DNA of 64,000 nt from positions 103,790,227 through 103,854,226 of the forward strand of contig NC_092458.1 in assembly GCF_047495875.1 (NCBI RefSeq). Direction: 5' to 3'. Numbering within the stretch: position 1 is the stretch's first letter; each line of letters begins with the position of its first letter. A model generated the notes under the pieces. The model saw nothing but the letters and a program-made list of their open reading frames with translations, was not told the DNA's origin and ran no database searches. The DNA is from Pithys albifrons albifrons (Eukaryota > Chordata > Aves > Passeriformes > Thamnophilidae). Shown piece by piece: positions 1-10,660 of the stretch. A program made the translations under genes and the position numbers.

Positions 1-2
1 TG

Positions 3-33
3 GTTTTTTTTGTTTTTTGTTTTGTTTTGTTTT
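3..33. repeat. (TTTTG)n-like simple repeat
   Basis: T-rich run with regularly spaced G, period about five, at the left edge of the window. It could be the tail of a retroelement lying outside the window, read on the opposite strand, but nothing inside the window tests that. Confidence 0.7.
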
Positions 34-502
34 CCCAGAATATCCTTTTGGCTGAATAAAGTAAGGTGGCTAACAAATGGCGTGGGATGTAATCTTGGAT
101 AATGTTTTCCCAAAACACTCTCCAAACACATCTTTTTCTCATGTATGCAATTTTATAGATACTCTGAAAATTGTTTTACTGAAGCAAGCATTCATCCATA
201 TAATTTCCACACTGAGCCACCTCATAACTACATTATCAAAATTCTTATCATCTGAAAAGCTCAACAAATATCTTATTAAATAGATTAATTTATCTGATTA
301 CAAAACCAACAAACTGTTCAATTCATAATTTTGACATATTACACAACTTTATCATCACACTACCCAACAAGCAAATATTTTGTTTTCTGAAGTATATCAT
401 ATTACTCCCACAACTGTATTGCTGCCATTTTTATTTTGTTGACTAGTTATTATTATAATAGTCCTCTAGGTTTTTTGTGTTCTCCGATATTGCATTCCTT
501 TA
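34..502. other. AT-rich unique sequence, no feature seen
   Basis: No repeat end, splice-bounded open frame or RNA-like fold was recognised. A 68-codon open frame at 77-283 has no initiation context, family resemblance or splice signals, and its composition matches the surrounding AT-rich DNA. Confidence 0.5.
497..502. repeat. Left target-site duplication CCTTTA
   Basis: Six bases immediately before the LTR, identical to the six at 938-943 immediately after it. This is the integration footprint. Confidence 0.85.
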
Positions 503-937
503 TGTAGGAAGAGGTTTGGCCCTGAGCCTCCATTTGCACAACACACTGCCTAAGAGCTGACAGCCTGGCAAGGTCATTGTGTCCTTGAGGCAGTCTGAGA
601 GCCAGGTAAACAACCTAAGACCCAGGGTAAACATAGACCCGGTGGCGCCTGAGAGGAGCTGCTTGGTGCGTGATCCCAGCCAATGAAAGCAGACCACCGC
701 TGCGTGATCAGAGACCCTCCGCCTATCCACAGTTGTTGTTGTGCTTGTGTTCAGCCCCAAACCCTATATAACATGTTCACCCCCGAAAAAAGTTGAATAT
801 ATTCCTTTTAACCTTAGCGTAGGGCTCTGACCTCTATGAGAATACGCACATACGACTAGAAGCCCGAACCTGGCGTTCCGTGTGAGGTGGGCTGGCGAGG
901 GCACAAAGACCCCTCTCGCAACGCACCTTCCCCAACA
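503..937 (+). mobile_element. Solo LTR of an endogenous retrovirus (ERVK-like)
   Basis: A 435-bp element starting TGTAGGAAGAGG and ending CCTTCCCCAACA, so it has the TGT...ACA termini of a retroviral LTR. It is flanked by a perfect 6-bp direct repeat, CCTTTA, at 497-502 and 938-943. This target duplication fixes both ends and favours a beta/alpha-retrovirus-like (ERVK-class) integrase. Inside, TATATAA at 765-771 is a good TATA box about 170 bp before the right end, which gives plus-strand U3-R-U5 order. The element is clearly more GC-rich than its surroundings. No internal gag/pol/env sequence or second LTR is adjacent, so it is a solo LTR left by LTR-LTR recombination. The 86-codon antisense frame at 500-760 is a shadow of this LTR. 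The family name is inferred. Confidence 0.88.
765..771 (+). promoter_or_regulatory. TATA box of the ERV LTR
   Basis: TATATAA within CCCTATATAACATG, in the position expected for the U3/R junction of a 435-bp LTR. It could drive transcription rightward from the solo LTR. Current activity cannot be judged from sequence. Confidence 0.6.
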
Positions 938-943
938 CCTTTA
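938..943. repeat. Right target-site duplication CCTTTA
   Basis: Perfect copy of 497-502, directly after the terminal CA of the LTR. Confidence 0.85.
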
Positions 944-990
944 TACTTGCTCAACTCTAAATACATAACGTGGATTGCTAAACCTCAAAA

Positions 991-1042
991 TTCTCATCTT
1001 GCCAAACAACTCAAAGTTCTCATCTTGCCAAACAACTCAAAG
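991..1042. repeat. Perfect 26-bp tandem duplication
   Basis: Two adjacent identical 26-bp units, 991-1016 and 1017-1042, each beginning TTCTCATCTTGCC and ending AACTCAAAG. The absence of mismatches suggests a recent duplication or an expandable two-copy minisatellite. It lies about 50 bp right of the LTR target duplication and is not part of the LTR. Confidence 0.95.
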
Positions 1043-1263
1043 TGTAGTGTCTGCCAGTTCTAGTTTTCAGTTTGGGTATTTTTTGTGCTGACTAAAACTC
1101 ACTGTATGTAAATGTACCTTTTTTTGATCACTTGTCCTAATTGGAGGTCCTGGCCAAAAGCATAAGACAAAATTTTTCTAACATTTTGTTTTCCCTATAT
1201 ATTTCAGCACAAAGCAGTGACTTGGGGAGGATGATGGATTGGAAGCTCAGCACAAAGAAGTTG

Positions 1264-1390
1264 GGGATGCTCCATCCCTGGAAGTGTTCAAGGACAGATT
1301 GGACAGAGTTTTGAGCAACCTGGTCTAGGTGAAGGTGTCCTGGTCCATTGCAGGTGAGTTGGAACACAAACCATTCTACGATTCTGATGT
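1264..1390 (+). mobile_element. CR1 LINE 3' end fragment
   Basis: Matches the CR1 3' untranslated region in sense orientation. It contains CCATCCCTGGAAGTGTTCAAGG, then TTGAGCAACCTGGTCTAG, then GTGTCC...CCATTGCAGG, and ends with the degenerate terminal repeat ATTCTACGATTCTGATG. It is 5'-truncated, as is usual for CR1, and carries no coding sequence. The 107-codon antisense frame at 1137-1460 crosses it and is not a gene. Confidence 0.88.
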
Positions 1391-3739
1391 GACAGAAGTA
1401 ATCATAAAACAAGGATGTAATCTTTGATATCTTTATGTGTATGTTTTTTGTTGACTGCAATTAGAATTCAGGATCTGGAATTGCTCAGTGTTAACCTTTT
1501 ATATGCCAGCTTTAGAGGAACTACTTCCATCTCTCTGGCAGCAAAGGCCTGAGAGCAAAAGGTGAAGGGTCTATAAATAAGTAAATACATAGATAAATAA
1601 GTAAAACTGAACTAAGTCAGGATCTGAACAAGAATCTATCTATTTCCATTTTAAAATATTTAGGCTATAGCCTAGATCTTTACAAGCTATTAGAATCAAG
1701 CAGAGCACCACCCTGGTCAAAGTTTTCACCCATAGGAGCTGGAAATTATTCTTGCCATAGCCATAATTTGGGAGATGAGGGAAAGGTGAGGTGAAGGAGA
1801 GAAGCGGATTTGAGCAGAAAGCACACCAACAGTGAACTGGTTTCAGTAAACCACTGCAACACACCTAGTAACACTGATCACTGTCAGTGTGCTGCACCTT
1901 CCCTGTGCCACAATCTGCATGTTATCTGTTTCCAAACCCGGGCTACCCATCAAAACAAATCTCTGAATTATCTTGTCAATTATACACAGTGGTGATTTTG
2001 CTATTTCTGATCCATCTGCACAAATGATATTAGTCTGCTGCAGCTGGCTTTAAAACAGATCCAATGATGCTAAACTCAAGTATGCTCAAGAACAAGATCT
2101 TCTCTCCTTAGTAGTGTTACTTTTATCATATCCAATTTTTTTCTCATTATTAGTTAAATTGTATCTTCCCAGAATTCATTTAATAGAGATGGAAAACATG
2201 AGTCTTTGAACCAGTTGGAATTCATGACCTTGTCCCTGTGTCCAAGAGCCATTCCCATTTCAGCATGGACCAGCAGAATCTAAGACTCTTGTCCTTGTAT
2301 GAGATCAAATATTGTAAACAAAGCCTTTTAGATACTGTTAACAAACAATAAAATATTTTCGGTAAAAAACTTTGAGCTACTCAGACCCATTTTGACAAAA
2401 CTCTGTATAAACTCAACTGGATTTTAATCAAATTTACCTGGGATATGAAGACTCTTTTAAGACATTTATAAACTCATCAATATGTAATTAAACCCATATC
2501 CATTTATTTTAAGACAAAACCTGTATGTGAACTAACATCTAACTCCATAGCACCATAGCAAAGGGGAGGAGTGGAAGAGTTCTTATCCACACGAATGCAA
2601 AAGTCAATTTCAATAAAACCAATGATTTTTTTCCTCCTTTTCCTAATTAGTTGCCAGAAATCTCATCCCATCTCAGCAGAGACCCTGGCATGGGTCTTGT
2701 ATAAAACCATAGCGCTCAATTTCCCATGCCTAGCTCAAAAAGCTTTTCTTTGTGTTTCATTATTCAGCAGGTAATTGATTTGAGCTTATTTACATTTTCT
2801 CTTCTGGAGTGAGACTGGTGAACTGGTGAATACTGTGTTAGTATTTTCACAGATGAAAACAAAATACAACTGCCCATCTATTTTTTAATTATCCGTGAAC
2901 ACATTTGAGCTTTAAAAATTGGTTTGATGTTCAAGTCTGTATGATGAAAGATCCAAGTAGCTAGATCTGTTTAAACAGAAAATGATACAGAAGAAAATCT
3001 ATGTAATAAGACATATATCACACCACTTAAAGCAAAGGTGGTGTTGAGGGCAGTAATTTAATATCACTGGCAGAGAAAATGAAAATTTTTCCTGCATGTG
3101 ACTTTCTAATGTGGGTGGCAGACAGCACTAGTGCCAAGCAGGGAAGGGCTTTATTGAGTTTGAGGCATTCCTGTGAGCAAGCCAAAAAATTGTTAATGGG
3201 AAAAGGTTCACCATGTCCTGAACCTGTGAATCCCTGTTACAACATAAAAACTACTAGAAAACTTGAGAGTTTATGCAGCGTTTCAGCCAATTTTATGTTA
3301 TACCATGGTTACTTAACTTTTAAAGACAAATTTGCATATGATCTCATCACAGAATACCCTGGTGACTGGGTGACAAGCTAAGTATTCAGAGATAGAGTAA
3401 TCTGCTTCTATCTGCACACCGTGAGGAGCGCAGTCCTCATGAAGGGTATGTGCATGAGCACAAGTACATGAAGCCAAGAGTCTGTGTGCAAGACATACTG
3501 CCACATTTTAGGATAATATCCCAAGCTGCTGAGGTTCATCACAAAGTTATGCAAAACTGTCAGAGGACTTGGAAAAATACTTTGAAAGTAAAGCCGATGC
3601 CAAAGAGAAAGTAATATCCAAAATATTTCTTGGCTTGCTGAAAACAACACAATGAGACTATCACTCAGAAAGCCTCAATGTAGCTTTCCTGTCTAGTGAC
3701 TCTTGATACCCCATACCTTCATGGCACTTTTTATCTTAC

Positions 3740-3878
3740 CACCTTTGCATAACATATTTTTTCATCTTTTTCTTTCCCTGCCACCATCCCAGGATTCCAT
3801 GACCACCTGCTCTGAAGACACAAAAATCTCTCCCATCTTTTATTCCTGACACCATTCACCTTCCTTTCAAGGTATCTG
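3740..3878 (-). other. Exon-like interval (weak candidate)
   Basis: On the minus strand a good acceptor (CTTTTCTTCTAG) precedes 139 bp open in one frame (46 codons after one leading base), then a GTAAGA donor. The predicted peptide is basic and tryptophan-containing and resembles no family I know. Chance pairing of splice-like signals around an open frame is expected several times in a 64-kb AT-rich window. Confidence 0.12.
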
Positions 3879-4153
3879 CTAGAAGAAAAGATAATGCTCT
3901 TAGGAACAAAGACCAATGATGATATCTTTTCATTGAGTCCCTTTTCTTACTGTATGACTGGATCATTCCTTTGTCTTTTGCCTTTGTCATATCATGTTAA
4001 CTAAACATGTTCTTCATTCAATAAGACAGCTTAACATATGCATGACTTTACAATAGTCTTGAAACCACCATGATGGGCCCAATCTTTCCAGTGCTTTTCC
4101 CTACAGTGTTCCCACAGAAAATTGTTGAGCAGTTGGTTGAACAGATGTGCAAA

Positions 4154-4190
4154 TGTATACATATATACATATACATAAATATATGTACAT
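4154..4190. repeat. TA/CA-rich simple repeat
   Basis: Alternating purine-pyrimidine tract of ATAC/ATAT units, imperfect. Confidence 0.7.
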
Positions 4191-5297
4191 AGAAACAGTA
4201 TATTTGGAATGATTTTTCTCTTACATTCTTATACAAAAAATCCCAACCCTATAAAACAGCACAGCATCCATTCAAATTCCCCTGTTGTGCTGCTGGAGTT
4301 CAGACAAAGCAGTATGATTGCACTGCAAGAAGGTGACACATCCTACTATCAGATGTGAGCATTTTTCCTTCTATCATTTAAGAAACTTACTATTGAAAAG
4401 TTTTCTTTTGGGAGAAGTAGAGTCTTAGACCCAGGTATGGATGGAGTTTGCTTTTATTCTTGTTCACAAGGCTGACAAGTTACATCCTTTTTCTTCCTCT
4501 ACTCTCCCTTCCCAGCTCACCCCACACCCTCAACCCCAGTAATAGCATTTTTATGTTAGTTTTTTTGATGAAAAATAGTGTTCTATACTCATAACAAAAT
4601 ACAAATGCACCAACCAGACAGTATTTTTTTTTTGAAAAATCTCTTCCCTGGGAAATGGCAAAACAAGAAAAATCCATGTATCTTCCTAGGATATTTAAAA
4701 AAGAAGAACCAGGCAGAGGTGGGGTGGAAGGAACATGGAACATAAGTTCAGTTCTAATGCATTAAACATCAGATGACAGTATCCCACACTGAGTCATGGC
4801 ATATGTAGTAGTAGTCACTGTCGTACAGAAATTCACTAAACAAAACATTCGGAAAGTGGGAAAACAGTGGGAAATCAGGATGAAACAATGAAGATACCAG
4901 CCTAGCACAAGTTTGGTATAATATTACTCACATGAGTACTCTTTATTAAAGATGCATATCCTTTTGTTCACAATATCTTCAGATAGACAGATAAATAGGC
5001 CTAAGTGACTTTAATACCATAATTGCATATTAGTAAATCAAACAGTAAACAAATACAGACTGAATAGTATTGCTCTTCCATTGTTTTGTATAAATGTTCT
5101 AGAAATATACTATTTCCATTTAGAAAGCAAGATAAAAAGAAACTCCACACAAGACACTCAAATAAGATGGTAACAATTGCAATTTGACTCCACTACAAAT
5201 ACTTATTGGCATAAGAAGAGAAAACCTAATAGAAGTTTATTACCATCAGAGATTTCTGATTCCCACAAATTGTTGTGTTTAATAATGCAATAACTAC

Positions 5298-5417
5298 CTA
5301 GCAAGATACACACATTTTTAAGTGGCATCATTTCAATAATTAATCCGTAGATGGTTGCCTGTCCATCTAATGGGATGGGATTCATAAATTCTGTTGAGAT
5401 TGCTAGAGGACCAGTGC
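5298..5417 (-). other. Exon-like interval, 120 bp (weak candidate)
   Basis: On the minus strand a T-rich acceptor (TTTTATTGTTTGTTAG) leads into a 120-bp block with an open frame of 39 whole codons. It ends CTAG followed by a GTAGTT donor, so it would be a symmetric phase 1-1 exon. The peptide contains STEFMNPIPLDGQ and ATIYGLIIEMM, which reads more like protein than its neighbours do. I do not recognise the family. It could equally be a chance open frame or a non-coding RNA exon. No phase-compatible partner was found next to it. Confidence 0.2.
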
Positions 5418-7880
5418 CTAACAAACAATAAAATTATCAACCTGACTTTCCAGAAAATACTGGTCTTATTATTACATTAGTAATTTGACTTTTCCTGGAA
5501 CTGAAACCTTTCCTGGGACAAGACATGGCTCTGGTAGGAGACAAGTGAAAAAAACAAAATCAAAACCAACAAGCTTGAGTATGCAAGGACCACGTCAGGA
5601 TGTTTCAGGAGTCTTGACAGACAGATTCCAATCGATTTAAACTATCTTTAAATATTTAAACATATTACAGCTCCCACTTGTCTAGACATTCCATCCACGG
5701 GGGTTACTGCTTTCCCTTGCCTCAGCAAACAAATCCCCTCTGTTCTCATCCTAACACCAAAGTTTACTGGCCAGGGAAAATGTGTTTCTACTCCTAATCT
5801 GGACTGTTAGCTGGGGCAGCTTATACTTTCTGTCTCCTTTCCCACAGGTTTGTAAAACCTACACAGGGGTGATCCAGCTACCTCAAGACTTGATAGGATG
5901 TCACTGTGACTGAGTCAACAGTAATGTGGAAGTCTTGAACATTACTTGTCAGATTTATGCTTACTCATTTCCTCAATCCCTCAGTCCCTTTGCCCTGGTA
6001 GCTAAAGGGATATCACTGCTGTATTGCACTACTTTTTACACTGCTGAATATATTTCTTAGGAAGAGACTAAACCAACATGTGCATTTCCTAATCCCAGTT
6101 TTCCTCAAAGCAACAAATCACACTATACATAGGTTTAATTGTGTATTTCCACTCTACGCCACTCCACCACCAGAAAACCAGAATTCCACAATAATGGCAC
6201 ATCTGTTCGGTTATGAGCATGACACAAATACAGGGACAAAGTTCACATATTCAGCATTTGCATATTTGTCATAAACCAACTTCACATTGCTAAAGTGCAC
6301 CACTGCCCATTTTATATTTTATAAAACAGACAAAGTCCAAAATAATTAACAGTATATATCTTTAAAAACAGTGTAGAAACAAAATCCTACAGCTTAAAGC
6401 AATGCATTTTGGTGTGTTTACAATTTGGCAAAGAGTATTTAGTGCGTTTTTCTTTTTAAGTGCATCTAAAATGAAAAAGATTGTATAATAGACTGTACCA
6501 CAGTTTCATTTTATTTTCCATAAGGACAAATTATAATAGCTCAGCTACAGTAAACCACATAGTAGTTAGGGGATTTTTTTAAATGAATTTCTTGTACTTG
6601 CATACTTATAGCTTCTCAGTTTGTTTAAATTAAATAATTTTAATGCTGGGCTTAGCACACAGAGAATGCTATTAACCATGGGAATAAATATTTGGAAGAT
6701 GAGGATTTAAAAATTGAATCAACTTTATTATTCTACTTAATAATAGCTTTTTCATTGTAATTTAAAAGGTAGTTTATCTTGCAGTTAAAGGAATAAAATG
6801 TAACTGCATAAAATAAATAGCCTTTTTACAAACCATTGATTTAATTAAATTTAGAGATCATTGGGAGCTAACTTTATGATTCTATTTTTGCACTGTATTT
6901 TTATTTTTTTAAAATCCAAATGCTTATGTATAAATAGGCATACAGATTGTAAATATAGATGCAAACAGATGTGGGTGTATGCATTTTGATAACTTATTCA
7001 GGTTGCACTGCCATGCTGTATAGGTTGGAGTTTGTAACAGTTCTGAATCCCCAAATCTCTACAGAAACAGGTTAGGGAGAAGCAACACGGTTCTACTGAA
7101 ATGGGAGAACGTAAGATTAAAAAATCTTCACCTATAAAGTGAACTGTTTTTCCAGACTTTCTTTTCTAAGACAAAATGTTGTTTGAGTTTGCAAGATGGG
7201 GCATCTGGACACACATGAGCTTTTACCACCTTCTGCTTCCAGCATATGGTCAAACACAGTGGGTATCTCATGGCTGAAAAACCAAAGGGAGAGTGAGTAA
7301 AAAAAAAAAGGGAAAATCTCTTACCTTCCCATTCACACATTTGAAAACACAACAGATGAAAAATAACCTCCACACAAGGATAGAAATTAACAGGCCAGCC
7401 TAGTCTGAGGCCAACTTTTGCCTCACAGCATGAGGGAACACTGGCAATGTTTGCTTGCTCTCTGCTGTTGATCACCATTTTCCACTTTCCAAGGCCTGTC
7501 TAGCAGCATTTTTTCCAACTCACTAATTTAAATCACTGTAACTACCCTGCCCAGTTTCAATAGATCATGCCTAAAGGAGAGGTAAATTTATAAAGTCCTC
7601 TATGCCAGTAGAAAGCAGATTAATTTTATAGAGAATTTTTCGAAAATTTCAAAACTCAGACGGTCACACATTCCAGCTGCTTCCTCTGCAGTTTTGAGGC
7701 TAATTCTCTCCTATGAGGCTTAAAACATTCAGATGTTGTTTTCTTTTGTCAGGAATGAAGCTCTGTATCCCACACTGTTTTGTGAGAATTCATATCACAA
7801 AAATAACATATTTCAGGAAGAAATAAATTAACTGTGCTGAGAATCAAACATTGTCTCCATCAACACCATGCTGAAATGAA

Positions 7881-8021
7881 TTCAAAGCCAGGTTGGATGG
7901 AGATCTGAGCAATCTGGACCAGTGAAAGGTGTCTTTGCTGATGGCAGGGGGATTGGAACTGGGTGATTTTTCAGGTTCTTTCCAAACCAGGCCTTTCTAT
8001 AGTTCTGTGATTTTACGATGA
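7881..8021 (+). mobile_element. CR1 LINE 3' end fragment, diverged
   Basis: Sense-strand CR1 tail: TTCAAAGCCAGGTTGGATGG, then CTGAGCAATCTGGACCAG, then GATGGCAGGGGGATTGGAAC, ending near TATAGTTCTGTGATTTTACGA. It is strongly diverged from the avian consensus, so it is an old, 5'-truncated insertion. Confidence 0.85.
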
Positions 8022-8309
8022 TCTCTTTAAGCTGAAGCACCGATGGACTACAATGTCAACATACTTTTCTTTAGCTACAGGAACAGCCTGACACTCCCAC
8101 ATCCACCACTTGTCCTTGTCCCAGTTAAGAGTCCCTCACTCCTGCAGGGGTGACCATAGAATGGCTTTCAGATCAAAATAAACCAAAAAATTTTAAAAAA
8201 CGCATTTCACTACTTCAGGTTACTCTGAAACCTTACAGACATATGTCTGCAAATATATGGCAGCAATACTAAGGGGTTAAATTTCGTCCCTGGACACATT
8301 TTCTAATAT

Positions 8310-8314
8310 ATCCA
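8310..8314. repeat. Left target-site duplication ATCCA
   Basis: Identical to 8943-8947 on the other side of the LTR. Confidence 0.85.
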
Positions 8315-8942
8315 TGTTATGGGTTCACCTAGGTGGGCCTAAATTTGGGCTCTGAAGTTTGGACTAGGCCGAAGCTGTCAGCTGACTTGAGCTGGGCTGA
8401 GCTAACAGCTGACCTCTTCTAGCCAGTAATTTTGTATTCCATGCCACATTATGACATCATCTCCAGGGAAGCAGGAACCAGTGTGGGAGTGGTTAAGGCA
8501 GTCGCTTCTCAGCCCTCCTCTTGGGAGGACGCACGATGCTGTCCCAGGGGAGATGGAGAGGACCAGGCCCACCACTGGCTCACAGCGTATCTCAGGAAAG
8601 TAAAATGTGTTGTTCGGGGTCTCTCCTTTTTGCTTGAGTTTGTCTCCCTGGGGAATAAGTCTTTTCTTAAGTAATGTGTAGTTAAGACAGTAGAATTTGT
8701 GTGTTCGTTACGAAGTTTGAGGTGGGGAATTTCTTGTTGCAGACTTGTGTGAGTGTATATTTGTACTCTCTTCTACTTGTCTCTTCCTTTCTGTAAAAAT
8801 ATATGTAGTTTTAGTATAAAAGTGGTTTGAAGTGTTTTTTTTTTCCTTTCCCCTCTCTTTTCCTCCCTTTCCCTGGTGTTAGAAGGGAGGCTTTTCTCTC
8901 TGTGCTTGGGAGGTTGGCAGTTGCTTATCTCAAACCAAGACA
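8315..8942 (-). mobile_element. Solo LTR, ERVL-like, copy 1
   Basis: A 628-bp element beginning TGTTATGGGTTCACCTAGG and ending CTCAAACCAAGACA on the plus strand. It is flanked by a perfect 5-bp target duplication, ATCCA, at 8310-8314 and 8943-8947, which sets both ends. A five-base duplication fits ERVL-class integration. Read on the minus strand it starts TGTCTTGGTTTGAG and ends GTGAACCCATAACA, resembling the TGTCCTGGTTT... start and AACCCA..ACA end of songbird ERVL LTRs, so minus orientation is preferred but not proven. A closely similar copy occupies 34286-34903. There is no internal proviral sequence. Open frames on both strands inside it are incidental. Confidence 0.88.
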
Positions 8943-8947
8943 ATCCA
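8943..8947. repeat. Right target-site duplication ATCCA
   Basis: Perfect copy of 8310-8314 directly after the LTR end. Confidence 0.85.
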
Positions 8948-9418
8948 AGAACTAACACCTTCAGGTTACAGCCAGCCCACTCATTCTAAGGTAGTGGTCA
9001 GGAGGGGATTAAGGGTGAGCATAGTATAGGTACATTTTAAGGTCTTGAAAACATGAGAACTATTAAAAATGGCCTTTAATTTTTCTCAACTGTTTCCAGT
9101 TTTGTAAGGTGCATCCCTCTCAAAAAGAATTTGTTCGGCATAAACTGTGTCAAGGAAAGCACTGCAAAGTCAAACTTCAAGGGCAAGAATATGCACTATT
9201 TTAGGAAACAGAGTTGATTTCAGTAAGGTCAAACCTGAGACTTCTCTTAAGCATCACACTGATTCCATTTATTCAGAAAAAAAAATCAATTTATTTCTTT
9301 CTTACCTCACTTGGCTGTCAAGATTATACTTCACAATTTTAAATCAAATAAGAATTTATATTTGGTAAAATTAAACAACCTCAGTAAGTGTTTGAATTAT
9401 AAAACATTGGATCTTGCA

Positions 9419-9434
9419 TAAATAAATAAATAAC
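9419..9434. repeat. (AATA)n microsatellite
   Basis: Four tandem AATA units in an AT-rich setting. Confidence 0.8.
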
Positions 9435-10424
9435 ATTAAATTTCAGTTGTAAACATTACATTAATTTGTCTATTAGGTTTAATAAAAAGGAGGAGTCTGT
9501 CTGAAACCCACTGTTAAAGAGATGAGATGACATTATTGGAATGACTGGCGCTTGATCCTGAAATACCTTTAACTCACATCCTATTGTCAGAACAACAGTT
9601 TATCCTGCAAACTAAGAGATATACTGAAATATCCAAAATTTTACAGGAGGCAACTTCTTTGTACTGAGCAAAAGATAAGCAAAGTCTTTGAGATGGTTAA
9701 GAGCACTTTCAAATAGACAACTATAAGTGCAATCAATCATTTTCTAGTCCTGTACTTCAGTTACAGAAACATGTCTAAAAGCCTTTCACATCTAAGCAAC
9801 TGACATCTCAGAACCTTCCCTGCTATATTTTATGAACAAAGAACTTTCTTATACAGATGAGCATCACAATTTGGCACACAGGCTGAGCCATTTTTGAAAG
9901 CTGAACTACTCTGCTTAATATTACTACCCCCATTAATGTTCCAAGAATGGGTCTGAGTGACTGTGTTTTGTAACCATTTTCCACACCTTAATTTTAGCTA
10001 AGGGAAAAGCTACATATGCTGTTTCAAACTGAACCTAGGATTAAAAAAAGAGAGAGAGCTGCAAAAAGAGAGATATTAGCATTTTGCCAACATTTGCATC
10101 TGGCAAATTTCAGTGTTGCACAGACCCCTTCTGTTTGGCTAACACCAACTCCCCAGAATTTTAGACAGGTTAAACCAGGCAGTGATGACCAGTGCCTTAG
10201 AATCTCATGACTGATTCACACTGAAAGCTTAACAAGACTTCCATAGTTTTGATAAACTTTACTTAAACAGTAGCCATTTATTCAAAACCTGTTTTTTCTA
10301 AATATTAATGCTCTTTATGGATGAAATGCGAAGCTATACAAGGCACCTAACTTAATCTGACTGTGAATATTAAATAAAGATACTATTAAGTCTGCAGTAC
10401 AGACTGAGGCATTTCCTTACAAAG

Positions 10425-10660
10425 AGGAAAAAAAACCAGAACACAAACCCACGCAGGCAGAAAAAAAAACCACACCAAAAAACCCCTAAAATGCCCAACA
10501 ACACACACAAAATGCCACCCTTGAAATAAAAACAAAACCAAACAATAACAAAAAAAATTCTAAACAAAACAGAAAATATAAACAACACACTCACACACAC
10601 ACACACACACACCAAACAACAAACAACCCCATCAAATAAGAAGAAACAAATAACCAAAAG
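10425..10660. repeat. A/C-rich, nearly G-free low-complexity tract with a (CA)n core
   Basis: About 235 bp in which the plus strand is almost only A and C with scattered T. It holds poly-A runs spaced by CC or CCAC and a (CA)n microsatellite at 10592-10612. The 97-codon antisense frame 10370-10663 is an artefact of this composition: its product is nearly all F, V, C, L and W. The tract may be a decayed retroposon tail or a minisatellite seed. Confidence 0.85.
10592..10612. repeat. (CA)n microsatellite
   Basis: Ten perfect CA units inside the A/C-rich tract, preceded by an interrupted ACACACT segment. Confidence 0.9.

Larger units (their letters stand above)
1391..7880. other. Long AT-rich unique stretch without a recognisable gene
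   Basis: About 6.5 kb with no identifiable retroelement. Short frames are scattered on both strands and none resembles a known family. Simple sequence includes an AT/GTA-rich alternation at 4154-4190. Two intervals on the minus strand, 3740-3878 and 5298-5417, are bounded by splice-like signals and listed separately. The A/T-rich part near 6280-7000 has a UTR-like or conserved-element look (several AATAAA and TTTTTATTTTT motifs), but nothing decides it. Confidence 0.5.
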
